Assembly (NCBI GenBank): GCA_028869975.1
Contig: JAGWQR010000309.1
Coordinates: forward strand, 1-22,614
Source of the DNA: Alphaproteobacteria bacterium
Lineage (GTDB): Bacteria > Pseudomonadota > Alphaproteobacteria > Sphingomonadales > Sphingomonadaceae
Length of the DNA stretch: 22,614 bases
Reading direction: 5' to 3'
This document shows, piece after piece, positions 13,798-21,294 of this stretch. Position numbers and translations under genes: made by a program. The notes beneath the pieces were generated by a model, which made no database searches, was not told the origin of the DNA, and saw nothing but the letters and a program-made list of their open reading frames with translations. Each line of letters begins with the position of its first letter. Positions within the stretch are counted from its first letter, which is position 1.

Positions 13798-14328
13798 ATG
13801 AGCACCGCACCACAACTTCGCCCAGCCGAAACCTGCGATATTGATGCGCTTGCGTCGCTCAAGCTGCGCACTTTCCGTGCCACTTTCATTGAAGGCTTCA
13901 AGATACCCTATCCAGCCGCTGACCTCGCGGTCTTCGAGCATGACAGTTACGCGCCGGTGAGCGTGGCCGCAGAGCTGGCCAATCATGCCAAGCAGACCTG
14001 GGTGGTGGAGCGTGACGGCGTGCTGCTCGCCTATGCCCAATGCGGGCCGTGCAAGCTGCCGCACGTCGATGTGGATTCGCGATCAGGCGAACTCTACCAG
14101 ATATATGTTGATGCAGATGCGCAAGGACTTGGGCTGGGGCGCAAGCTGCTCGATCAGTCGCTTGGCTGGTTGCGCGCAACCTATCCCGGCCCGCAATGGC
14201 TGGGCGTCTGGTCGGGCAACCTCAAGGCGCAGGTGATGTACCAGGCGAACGGCTTTGAAAAAGTCGGTGAATATGAATTTCCGGTCGGCACCTGGCGCGA
14301 TCATGAGTTTATTTTCAGGCGCGATTGA
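13798..14328 (+). CDS. GNAT family N-acetyltransferase
   Basis: 176-residue acetyl-CoA-dependent acyltransferase. Motif A is visible as LYQIYVDADAQGLGLGRKLLD, with the QGLGLG pyrophosphate-binding loop, followed by WLGVWSGNLKAQVMYQANGFEKVG, the usual motif B with its NxxAxxxYxxxGF pattern. The start at 13798 (MSTAPQLRPAETCDID) places the GNAT fold at the N-terminus as usual; an in-frame ATG at 13762 would add 12 residues. Neither has a clear ribosome site. The substrate is unknown; homologues act on amines, amino acids or ribosomal protein N-termini. Divergent from the PAS-domain gene. Confidence 0.88.
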   Translation: MSTAPQLRPAETCDIDALASLKLRTFRATFIEGFKIPYPAADLAVFEHDSYAPVSVAAELANHAKQTWVVERDGVLLAYAQCGPCKLPHVDVDSRSGELYQIYVDADAQGLGLGRKLLDQSLGWLRATYPGPQWLGVWSGNLKAQVMYQANGFEKVGEYEFPVGTWRDHEFIFRRD

Positions 14329-14387
14329 GACTCAGGTAGCTGTGATTCGAGTCTTTTCACTGTCATCAGATACGCCTAAGGGGCGGC

Positions 14388-15704
14388 ATGGTCATGGGGC
14401 GCGCCTCGCGTTTTATTCTCACAACGGCGCTGCTGATGACTTGCGGGTTTGTCGCGCGCGCTGATCTGCCGATTGACATCCACGCGCAGGAAACCAGCAC
14501 AGTTCAGGCGCACCCGGCGTTCCGCAGCGGCGTGCCCGATGGCACCAACAGCCTGTATGACGGGGCCGACACCTCGATGACCAACGATGTCACGCTCTAC
14601 CTCGGCGTGTCGCCATGGCAGGGCGGTGAAATCTGGTATAACCCCGAGGTGGACCAGGGTTTCGGCCTGTCCGACACTTTGGGCATCGCCGGCTTCCCAA
14701 GTGGTGAGGCGTATAAGGTCGGCAAAAAATACCCTTACTTCAAATCGCACCGGATATTCTTTCGCCAGATGCTCAATCTGGGTGGCGCGACTGAACAGGT
14801 GGTGGCAGACGCCAACCAGCACCAGCAGACGCGCACTGCCGATCGGCTGGTTATCACCCTGGGCAAATTCGGCGTGACCGACGTATTCGACACCAATCAA
14901 TATGCGCATGATCCGCGCCAGGATTTCATGAACTGGACGATAATCGACACTGGCACGTTCGACTATGCGGCGAATAGCTGGGGGTATAGCGTTGGCGGTG
15001 CGGTGGAGCTGTATAAGGGCGCGTGGACACTGCGCGCCGGGCTGTTTGCGCTTTCCAATATCCCCAATGGCGAATCGCTCGATCTGAGCTTTGCCCAGCA
15101 CCAGAGCGTGGGCGAAGTTGAGCGACGGTTTGTGCTAGGCGGGCGCGCCGGGGCGATCCGGATAACCGCTTATGATTCTTATGCGCGGCTGGGGCTGCTG
15201 ACCGATGCACTGGCGCACGGCGCGGCGACAGGCACGGTGCCCGATGTTTCGCTGGTGCGGCAATTTGCGCATCGCAATGGGGTCAGTTTCAATGCCGAAC
15301 TGTCACTGGCCGATGATGCGGGTATGTTTGTGCGCGGCGGGGTAGCGAGCGGCGATGTTGAAGCGGACGAGTTCACCGATGTTGACCGCACCGTTGCGGC
15401 GGGGCTGTCGCTAGGGGGCGCGCACTGGCACCGCGCGCAGGACAAGATGGGGGTAGCGGTTGTGCTCAACGATATTTCCGCTACGCGCGCGCGCTATCTG
15501 GCGGCGGGGGGCCTAGGCGTGCTGGTGGGTGATGGCAGCCTGCCGCGCAAGGGGGCCGAGGCGATTGGCGAGGCGTATTACAGCGCCGCGCTCAGATCCT
15601 GGGCGCATCTGACCGGCGACATCCAGATCATCGGCAACCCGGCTTACAACGCAACACGCGGGCCGGTGCTTGTTTTCGGGTTACGCCTGCATATCGCGAA
15701 GTAA
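14388..15704 (+). CDS. OprB family carbohydrate-selective porin
   Basis: 438-residue outer-membrane beta-barrel protein. The signal peptide covers about residues 1-25 (ending VARA before D). The barrel shows the OprB-family landmarks EIWYNPEVDQGFGLSDTLG, AGFPSGEAYKVG, LVITLGKFGVTDVFD, a YAHDPRQDFMNWTIIDTG block, and near the end YYSAALRSWAHLTGDIQI and NPAYNATRGPVLVFGLRLH. OprB porins admit sugars; the substrate here is unknown. Start: ATG codons at 14388 and 14394 share an AAGGGG (14378-14383), and spacing favours the second slightly. Odd point: it ends in LHIAK rather than with the terminal aromatic residue used as the barrel-assembly signal. It stands alone, convergent with the cytochrome c gene. 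Confidence 0.9.
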   Translation: MVMGRASRFILTTALLMTCGFVARADLPIDIHAQETSTVQAHPAFRSGVPDGTNSLYDGADTSMTNDVTLYLGVSPWQGGEIWYNPEVDQGFGLSDTLGIAGFPSGEAYKVGKKYPYFKSHRIFFRQMLNLGGATEQVVADANQHQQTRTADRLVITLGKFGVTDVFDTNQYAHDPRQDFMNWTIIDTGTFDYAANSWGYSVGGAVELYKGAWTLRAGLFALSNIPNGESLDLSFAQHQSVGEVERRFVLGGRAGAIRITAYDSYARLGLLTDALAHGAATGTVPDVSLVRQFAHRNGVSFNAELSLADDAGMFVRGGVASGDVEADEFTDVDRTVAAGLSLGGAHWHRAQDKMGVAVVLNDISATRARYLAAGGLGVLVGDGSLPRKGAEAIGEAYYSAALRSWAHLTGDIQIIGNPAYNATRGPVLVFGLRLHIAK

Positions 15705-15714
15705 CCGCTGACGC

Positions 15715-16266
15715 TTACTTGGCCGCTACTGCCTTAGCGCTCGCTGCCGGAGGTGCCGGCAGCGGCAGGTTCGAACCCTGCGTGTTGAGCCAGGCGATCA
15801 GGTTGGCGCGGTCGGTATCGCTGTCGATCCCGGCAAAGCCCATCTTGGTACCAGGTGCCATAGTGCTCGGGCTGGTCAGCCATTGGTTGAGCCGGTCGAA
15901 ATCCCATTTGCCGCCGAGGCCCTTAACCGCATCGGAATAGGCAAAACCGGGGAAACTCCCCACTGGACGCCCCACAACACCATAGAGATTTGGGCCGATC
16001 AGTGCCGCCGCGCCTGCCGCATCGGTGTGGCAGCTCGTGCATTTGGCGAATACGGCCTGCCCCTTGGCGGGGTCAGCTTTGGCGAGCAAAGTCGCAATCG
16101 GCACCGCAGCAGGTGTAGCGCCGCTATCCTCACTGACAACGCCGGCAATCGGGTAACCCTTCTTCTCATCATCATGGGAGAAATACTCGCCCGAAACGAG
16201 CGTAACGCCCAGAAGCACTACGCCTGAAAACAGCGCCCAACCCAGTATCGTATTCCGTTCAGCCAT
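15715..16266 (-). CDS. cycM: Membrane-anchored class I cytochrome c (CycM / cytochrome c-552 type)
   Basis: 183-residue monohaem cytochrome. Residues 7-25 form an uncleaved N-terminal membrane anchor. A linker follows, then the haem domain with CTSCH (76-80), the GPNLYGVVGRPVGSFPGFAYSD segment typical of mitochondrial-type cytochrome c, and the axial Met142 in PGTKMGFAG. It should carry electrons from the bc1 complex to terminal oxidase at the periplasmic face. The start at 16266 (MAERNTILGW) is chosen because the anchor begins there; the frame stays open 65 codons upstream without membrane or family features and would overlap pheA. Divergent from pheA. The C-terminal Ala/Pro-rich tail (about 20 residues) is extra. 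Confidence 0.92.
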   Translation of the reverse strand: MAERNTILGWALFSGVVLLGVTLVSGEYFSHDDEKKGYPIAGVVSEDSGATPAAVPIATLLAKADPAKGQAVFAKCTSCHTDAAGAAALIGPNLYGVVGRPVGSFPGFAYSDAVKGLGGKWDFDRLNQWLTSPSTMAPGTKMGFAGIDSDTDRANLIAWLNTQGSNLPLPAPPAASAKAVAAK

Positions 16267-16319
16267 GATGATTCCACACTTCTCAGATTTTGCCGTGCCT
16301 CTTATCGAGTCGGAGGGCG

Positions 16320-16349
16320 CTTGCCAAGTGTGCATCTGTGCTTGGCAAG
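16320..16349. repeat. Paired CTTGNCAAG palindromes / 9-bp inverted repeat between cycM and pheA
   Basis: CTTGCCAAG (16320-16328) and CTTGGCAAG (16341-16349) are perfect reverse complements with a 12-base spacer. Each is also a near-perfect palindrome (CTTG-N-CAAG), and their centres are 21 bases apart, two helical turns. It lies in the divergent cycM/pheA promoter region, 28 bases before the pheA ATG. It may be a double operator or an mRNA hairpin in the pheA leader; no T-tract follows, so termination is unlikely. Confidence 0.55.
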
Positions 16350-16376
16350 GATGCAATAAGGGATTATCCGCGCGGC

Positions 16377-17270
16377 ATGGAAAATTATCCGGTTCCCGCC
16401 CAGCCGATTGTCCGGGCGATGATGGATGCGGCTTCGCAAGATGCCGTGAATACGGTCGCATTTCAGGGCGCGCCCGGTGCCAATTCGCAGATTGCAGTTG
16501 AGCGGATGTTTGCGCAGGCGCACCCTTTGCCCTGTTTCAGTTTTGAAGATGCGCTGGAGGCGGTGCAGGATGGTCGCGCCGCACGCGCGATGATCCCGAT
16601 TGAGAATTCTTTACATGGTCGCGTGGCCGATATCCATTTCCTGCTGCCCGAATCGGGGCTGGTGATTGTGGGAGAGCATTTCCTTCCCATCCATTATGGC
16701 CTAATGGCGACGGGTAGCATGGCGGAGGTGCGCGAGGTCATCAGCCACCCGCAGGCGCTCGGCCAGTGTCGCCACTGGTTGCGCAGCAATGGTCTGAAGC
16801 CGGTCGCGTATGAGGATACAGCCGGCGCGGCAGCGCTGGTGGCGCAGCGGGGCGATTCTGGGCTAGCGGCGATTGCGCCAGTGCGTGCGGCAGAAATATA
16901 CGGCCTCAATCTACTTGCAGAGAATATCGCCGATTCTGCCGACAATGTGACACGATTCGTTGTGCTGGCGCTTGAGGGCGATACGCCCGCGCCCGGCCCC
17001 GGTGTGATGACGACAGCGATCTATCAGGTCAAGAACCAGCCCGCCGCGCTTTACAAGGCGCTGGGCGGTTTCGCGACCAACCGCGTCAATATGACCAAGC
17101 TGGAAAGTTACCAAAGCGGCAGCAGCTTCGCGGCAACTGAATTCTATTCCGATTTCGAAGGGCATCCCGATGAACCGCATGTCGCGCGCGCACTCGCCGA
17201 GTTGGCGTTCCATACCGAATGGGTTAGGATTCTGGGTGTTTACCCCCAGGCGCGCAGCCGGGGTGAATAA
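16377..17270 (+). CDS. pheA: Prephenate dehydratase
   Basis: 297-residue monofunctional enzyme that converts prephenate to phenylpyruvate in phenylalanine synthesis. The catalytic PDT domain begins VAFQGAPGANSQIA, continues through MIPIENSLHGRV and the SHPQALGQC segment, and contains the catalytic TRF motif in DNVTRFVVLALEG. The C-terminal ACT domain (about residues 210-290) carries ALYKALGGFATNRVNMTKLESYQ, the region used for feedback inhibition by phenylalanine; the usual ESRP is ESYQ here. No chorismate mutase domain is fused. The start at 16377 (MENYPVPAQP) fits the family; an earlier in-frame ATG (16290) would lie in front of the inverted repeat. No obvious ribosome site. Confidence 0.94.
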   Translation: MENYPVPAQPIVRAMMDAASQDAVNTVAFQGAPGANSQIAVERMFAQAHPLPCFSFEDALEAVQDGRAARAMIPIENSLHGRVADIHFLLPESGLVIVGEHFLPIHYGLMATGSMAEVREVISHPQALGQCRHWLRSNGLKPVAYEDTAGAAALVAQRGDSGLAAIAPVRAAEIYGLNLLAENIADSADNVTRFVVLALEGDTPAPGPGVMTTAIYQVKNQPAALYKALGGFATNRVNMTKLESYQSGSSFAATEFYSDFEGHPDEPHVARALAELAFHTEWVRILGVYPQARSRGE

Positions 17271-17346
17271 GCCGGCGTATTGATTTGCACTGACATCTGG
17301 CCACAAATGCAATAGGATCAGCGACGATAGCCGGTATGGCCGGCGC

Positions 17347-17370
17347 ATGACCCTGATTGATGAAGGTTGA
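17347..17370 (+). other. Seven-codon upstream mini-ORF with duplicated start context
   Basis: ATG at 17347 opens MTLIDEG and stops at 17368-17370, two bases before the decarboxylase ATG at 17373. The 11 bases CATGACCCTGA occur both here (17346-17356) and at the main start (17372-17382), 26 bases apart and in different frames. The GAAGG ribosome site for the main gene lies inside the mini-ORF. It could couple or modulate translation, or be the trace of a small duplication. Confidence 0.35.
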
Positions 17371-17372
17371 CC

Positions 17373-18794
17373 ATGACCCTGAACCATCCTGACTTTGCAC
17401 ACTGGTCTGAGCAAGCTGCGCGCTGGGGCGCGCGCTATCGCGCCACTCTGCCCGAACAGGCCGTACGTCCGAATATCAAACCCGGCGCAGTTCTTGCCAA
17501 ACTCATGCCCTCTGCCCCTGAAATGGGGGAGGATATGGCCGCGATCTTCGCCGATTTCGAGCGCATCATCGCGCCCGCCATGACGCACTGGCAGCATCCG
17601 CGCTTTTTCGCCTATTTTCCGGCCAATTCGCCTGCGCCATCGGTGATCGCCGAGCAGCTTTCCGCCAGCATGGCCGCGCAATGTATGCTCTGGCAGACCT
17701 CACCTGCCGCAACCGAGCTTGAGATGTGCATGATCGACTGGATGCGCCAGGCGCTCGGTCTGCCCGATGGTTTCAAGGGTGCGCTGCACGACGGCGCATC
17801 ATCGGCCACGCTCTCCGCCATCCTGACCATGCGCGAGCGGGCATTGGGCTATACCGGCAACCGGACTGGCCTGAGCGGTGGGCCGCGCCTGCGCGTCTAT
17901 TGTTCGGCGGAGGCGCATTCTTCGGTGATGCGCGCGATCTGGTTTTCGGGAATCGGAGAGGATAATCTGGTACCGATCCCGATCAAGGGCCCGTTGCGTG
18001 GCGCTGATGCGGGGGCACTGGCGACGCTGATCGCGGATGATTTGGCAGCTGGATATACGCCCGCCGGCGTGGTTATCAATGTCGGTGCCACGGGTTCAGG
18101 CGCAACCGATCCGGTGGCGGAGATGGTGGCGGTGGCGCGCCGACATGATCTCTTTACCCATGTCGATGCCGCCTGGGCGGGCACAGCGATGCTCTGCCCA
18201 GAGTTGCGCGGGCTGTGGGCGGGGATCGATGACGTCGATTCGCTGGTGATTTCGGGGCATAAATGGCTGGGCGCTCACCCCGGCGCGGGGCTGCATTTTG
18301 TCCGCTCGCCGCATGATCTCAATCTGGCGCTGGCAGCGCACCCGACCTATCTCGACACGCCGGGGCAGGAGAATCTTGTCAATTTCAGCGAATGGGGGGT
18401 GCAGCTTGGCCGACCGTTCCGTGCGCTCAAATTGTGGTTTTTGCTGCGTAGCTATGGGCTGGAGGGTATCCGCGCTATGGTTCGCCAGCATATCAAATGG
18501 ACGAACGAGCTGTACGCGCGGCTGGCGGCCACGCCCGAGATAGAGATCGTCACCAAGCCGATCCTCGCGCTGTTCACATTTCGGCTGGCACCCAAAGGCG
18601 TGGATGACCTCAACGCGCTCAACCTGCGGCTGATCGAGGCGATCAACGATGGTGGCCGCATCTACCTGACCCAGACCAATATCGACGGCAAGCTGGTGCT
18701 GCGGATGCAGGTTGGCAGCTACTCCACGACGGCGGCGGACATCGACATCGCGTTTGATGCGATTACAGAGACGGCGCGGCGGGTAATGAACTAG
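17373..18794 (+). CDS. PLP-dependent group II decarboxylase (aromatic-L-amino-acid decarboxylase family)
   Basis: 473-residue fold-type I pyridoxal-phosphate enzyme. Family landmarks are HWQHPRFFAYFPANSP near the N-terminus, WQTSPAATELEMCMIDWM, the cofactor-stacking region ALHDGASSATLSAI, THVDAAWAGTA with the PLP-binding Asp, and Lys297 in SGHKWLG as Schiff-base residue (NPHKW in most relatives). The C-terminal QVGSYSTTAADID is also typical. It should decarboxylate an aromatic amino acid or a related substrate; the sequence does not say which. Start: ATG at 17373 has GAAGG 6 bases upstream; a TTG two codons earlier is less likely. Same strand as pheA, 102 bases downstream. Its stop shares CTAG with the convergent TfoX-N gene. 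Confidence 0.9.
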   Translation: MTLNHPDFAHWSEQAARWGARYRATLPEQAVRPNIKPGAVLAKLMPSAPEMGEDMAAIFADFERIIAPAMTHWQHPRFFAYFPANSPAPSVIAEQLSASMAAQCMLWQTSPAATELEMCMIDWMRQALGLPDGFKGALHDGASSATLSAILTMRERALGYTGNRTGLSGGPRLRVYCSAEAHSSVMRAIWFSGIGEDNLVPIPIKGPLRGADAGALATLIADDLAAGYTPAGVVINVGATGSGATDPVAEMVAVARRHDLFTHVDAAWAGTAMLCPELRGLWAGIDDVDSLVISGHKWLGAHPGAGLHFVRSPHDLNLALAAHPTYLDTPGQENLVNFSEWGVQLGRPFRALKLWFLLRSYGLEGIRAMVRQHIKWTNELYARLAATPEIEIVTKPILALFTFRLAPKGVDDLNALNLRLIEAINDGGRIYLTQTNIDGKLVLRMQVGSYSTTAADIDIAFDAITETARRVMN

Positions 18795-19159
18795 GCCGGT
18801 TTCTTGCGCGCCTTTGGCTTCTTTGCCGGCGCGCGGGCGGCGGCGGCGAGCGCGACCCCAGCCCAGTGGCGCATGGCCTCGGCGTCGTCATAGACATCGT
18901 CGGGGGCGCGACGATAATTCATGCTGCCCGCCATTTTGCCGTCGCCAAAATCATAGGTGAAGTGCGGGCAACCTGCCGCATCCCAGTCCGCGTCCGACTC
19001 GGCGTCGGCCTTGAACCAGAGCATATCATCGGCGATCATCGCAAAGATGCGGCCTTGCGAGTACAGCGCAAGCCCGCCGAACATCTTGCGCGCGCTGATT
19101 GTGCCCGCCGCATCTTCAAGCGCCTCCGCCACCCATTCGACCAGACCATCCATGCTCAT
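18791..19159 (-). CDS. TfoX N-terminal domain protein
   Basis: 122-residue protein of the TfoX/Sxy N-terminal family. Diagnostic segments are ISARKMFGGLALYSQGRIFAMI, DDMLWFKAD and the later Y/F-rich FTYDFGDGKMAGSMNYRRAPDDV. In gammaproteobacteria Sxy/TfoX promotes competence with CRP, but this short single-domain form is widespread and its role outside that group is unknown. The C-terminus is a Lys/Ala/Pro-rich tail (PAKKPKARKK). The start at 19159 (MSMDGLVEW) is chosen for an AGGA 8 bases upstream; in-frame ATGs at 19168 and 19195 are alternatives. Convergent with the decarboxylase, with a 4-base overlap. Confidence 0.85.
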   Translation of the reverse strand: MSMDGLVEWVAEALEDAAGTISARKMFGGLALYSQGRIFAMIADDMLWFKADAESDADWDAAGCPHFTYDFGDGKMAGSMNYRRAPDDVYDDAEAMRHWAGVALAAAARAPAKKPKARKKPA

Positions 19160-19243
19160 GGCGGGCATCCTATCATATGGCTTGCGCCTGTCCATGCCCG
19201 GCGGTATCTGTTCACAACATTGTCAGCACGGAGAGGAATCGAC

Positions 19244-20476
19244 ATGGCATCCAGTGGGGCATCCAAATGGAAAATTGGCATTGCAGCGGCTGTGGCCGTC
19301 ATCGGCTTCGGCATCTATGCCAATTGGGGCTTTGTCAAATTCGCGCTCAACCGACCGCACGACCGCGATGTATTGTCCTGGACGGTGCCGCAGCGCGACT
19401 ATGCCTTTGCGCATCTCAATGAAATTCCGACCGTGCAGGCACACACCATGACGCCGAGCGATATGCCGCTCCGCTTTTATCCCGGCACGCCGCTCACCAT
19501 CCTGAACGCCGATGGCAAAACCACGTTCGATATGGACAAATTCTTCACCGATCAGCGTGCGGTTGGCTTGCTCATTATCAGCGACAACAAGGTGCGGCTG
19601 GAGAAATATGGCAAGGATTATGGCCCGAGCGGGCGCTGGACGAGCTTTTCCATGGCCAAATCCTTCACCTCGACACTGGTGGGCGCGGCGATCAAGGATG
19701 GCTATATCAAGAGCGTCGATGAGCCGGTCACCGACATCATCCCCGAGTTCAAGGGCACCGCTTATGACGGCGTGACGATCAAGCAAATTCTCACCATGTC
19801 GTCGGGCGTGCGCTGGAATGAGGATTATGCCGATCCCAATTCCGATGTCGGCCAGTTTGACCATGTCAAAACCGTGCCGGGGGAAGAGGCGATAGTCACC
19901 TATCTCAAGAAGCTGCCGCGCGCACACCCGCCCGGCACCGTCTGGCATTACAACACCGGCGAAACCGGGTTGATCGGCGTGATCGTGATGCGCGCGACGC
20001 ACAAGCCGCTCGCGCAATACTTATCCGAGAAAATCTGGTCGCACACCATGGCGATGCCGGGCTTCTGGGTGCTCGATACCACGGGGCATGAGATTGGCGG
20101 CTGCTGCATTTCGGCCTCGCTCGCCGATTATGCGCGCTTCGGCCAATTCATCATGGATGGCGCGAAGGTCAACGGACAGTCGATTGTTCCTGATGGCTGG
20201 ATCGCGGCGGCGACCTCAAAGCAGAAAGACATCGATCATCCGGGGCGGGGCTATGGCTATCAATGGTGGAGCTATGACGATGGCAGTTTCTCGGCGGTTG
20301 GCCATTTCGGGCAGACGATTTTTGTTGATCCGAAGCGCAAGCTGGTTATCGCGATGAACGCCGATTTCCCGAGCAACGACGAGCATGTGCCGATGGAGGC
20401 GCGCTTCGCCTTTGAGCGGCTGGTGCAGCAGGCGGTGGATCGTGAGGATGGGGTGACGCGGCCCTTGATGCAGTAA
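19244..20476 (+). CDS. Membrane-anchored serine hydrolase, class C beta-lactamase-like
   Basis: 410-residue protein of the beta-lactamase / penicillin-binding-like family. Residues 9-28 form an N-terminal membrane anchor or uncleaved signal (KIGIAAAVAVIGFGIYANWG), placing the enzyme in the periplasm. Catalytic motifs: SMAK (Ser136, Lys139), Tyr236 in WHYNTGETG, and GHFGQTIFVDP in the position of the third motif (KTG/HxG). This pattern is commoner in esterases, peptidases and 6-aminohexanoate hydrolase-like proteins than in true AmpC enzymes, so a beta-lactam resistance role should not be assumed. Start: GAGAGGA precedes the ATG by 6 bases; the frame is open far upstream, but that part is antisense to the TfoX-N gene. 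Confidence 0.9.
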   Translation: MASSGASKWKIGIAAAVAVIGFGIYANWGFVKFALNRPHDRDVLSWTVPQRDYAFAHLNEIPTVQAHTMTPSDMPLRFYPGTPLTILNADGKTTFDMDKFFTDQRAVGLLIISDNKVRLEKYGKDYGPSGRWTSFSMAKSFTSTLVGAAIKDGYIKSVDEPVTDIIPEFKGTAYDGVTIKQILTMSSGVRWNEDYADPNSDVGQFDHVKTVPGEEAIVTYLKKLPRAHPPGTVWHYNTGETGLIGVIVMRATHKPLAQYLSEKIWSHTMAMPGFWVLDTTGHEIGGCCISASLADYARFGQFIMDGAKVNGQSIVPDGWIAAATSKQKDIDHPGRGYGYQWWSYDDGSFSAVGHFGQTIFVDPKRKLVIAMNADFPSNDEHVPMEARFAFERLVQQAVDREDGVTRPLMQ

Positions 20477-20481
20477 GGCGT

Positions 20482-20739
20482 TTATAGCACCTTGATCGAC
20501 AGCGCGTGGATTTTATCCATCAAATCGCCGAGCGCCGCATAGACGGCACGCTGCTGCGCCACCCGGTTGAGACCAGCCAGTGCTGGGGCGCTAATCTCGA
20601 GCGCGAAATGGCTTTCACCACTGCCGTCATCACCAGCATGGCCATGGTGGCGCGCGCTTTCGTTGGAGATTGCAAGCTGGGTGGGGGTTAGTGCCGCCGC
20701 CAGCCGGCGGTGCATCTCCGCTTCAAGTGGGCCGGGCAT
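20482..20739 (-). CDS. bolA: BolA family protein
   Basis: 85-residue BolA-like protein. The diagnostic core SARHHGHAGDDGSGESHFALEI contains the histidines used for iron-sulfur cluster sharing with monothiol glutaredoxins, followed by the helix-turn RVAQQRAVYAALGDLM and the C-terminal IHALSIKVL. BolA proteins take part in iron handling and stress responses. It begins 6 bases after the grpE stop on the same strand, so it is probably the third gene of hrcA-grpE-bolA, translated by coupling; no strong ribosome site is present. Convergent with the serine hydrolase gene (5 bases apart). Confidence 0.92.
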   Translation of the reverse strand: MPGPLEAEMHRRLAAALTPTQLAISNESARHHGHAGDDGSGESHFALEISAPALAGLNRVAQQRAVYAALGDLMDKIHALSIKVL

Positions 20740-20745
20740 GGTGTT

Positions 20746-21294
20746 TCAGCCCGCCTTCGCAACGATGACCATCGCCGGGCGCAGCAGCCGCTCGCGGAAC
20801 ATATAGCCAGGGGCCATTTCGGCAAGGATGGTGCCCGGTTCGGCTTCGGATGAGGGCTGCTCCATCATCGCCTGATGTTTGTTGGGATCGAGCGGCTGGC
20901 CGACTGCCTCGATCCGCTTGATGCCGTTGCGCTCGAAAACGCTAGCCAACTCGCGCGAGGTTGCCTCCAGCCCCTTCACAACACCGCTGATCTTCTCGTC
21001 ATCATGCAGTTCTGGCGGGATGGCGGCAAGCGCGCGCTCCAGATTATCCGACACTGAGAGAATATCACGCGCAAATCCAGTCGCGGCATAGGCGCGCGCA
21101 TCCTGCACTTCCTTTTCCAGACGCCGCCTGGTGTTCTGGATATCTGCCTGCGCATAGAGGATGTCGGCCTGCGCCGCCGCCAGCTTGGCTTCCATATCCG
21201 CAATCGGGTCGAAAGCGGGCGCGCCGTCCTGCGCATCCGCCTCCGCTGCAATCGCTTCTTTTACATCTGCATCATGATCGTGTTTCTTTGTCAT
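20746..21294 (-). CDS. grpE: Nucleotide exchange factor GrpE
   Basis: 182-residue co-chaperone that releases ADP from DnaK. The acidic N-terminus is followed by a long coiled coil (about residues 33-75, with DIQNTRRRLEKEVQDARAYA), then FARDILSVSDNLERAL, and the C-terminal beta domain with GIKRIEAVGQPLDPNKHQAM and GYMFRERLLRPAMVIVAK. All are GrpE signatures, and length is typical for alphaproteobacteria. Its ATG overlaps the hrcA stop by four bases (ATGA), indicating coupled translation. dnaK and dnaJ are not in the window. Confidence 0.96.
   Translation of the reverse strand: MTKKHDHDADVKEAIAAEADAQDGAPAFDPIADMEAKLAAAQADILYAQADIQNTRRRLEKEVQDARAYAATGFARDILSVSDNLERALAAIPPELHDDEKISGVVKGLEATSRELASVFERNGIKRIEAVGQPLDPNKHQAMMEQPSSEAEPGTILAEMAPGYMFRERLLRPAMVIVAKAG

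Noticed and set aside
14328..14357. AGACTC / GAGTCT inverted repeat followed by TTT after the GNAT gene
   Set aside because: Six base pairs with a 15-base loop and few T; it could be a weak terminator, but this cannot be distinguished from chance.
18866..19243. In-frame 126-codon extension of the serine hydrolase
   Set aside because: It is antisense to the TfoX-N gene and has no ribosome site or homologous sequence, whereas the ATG at 19244 has GAGAGGA and begins the membrane anchor.
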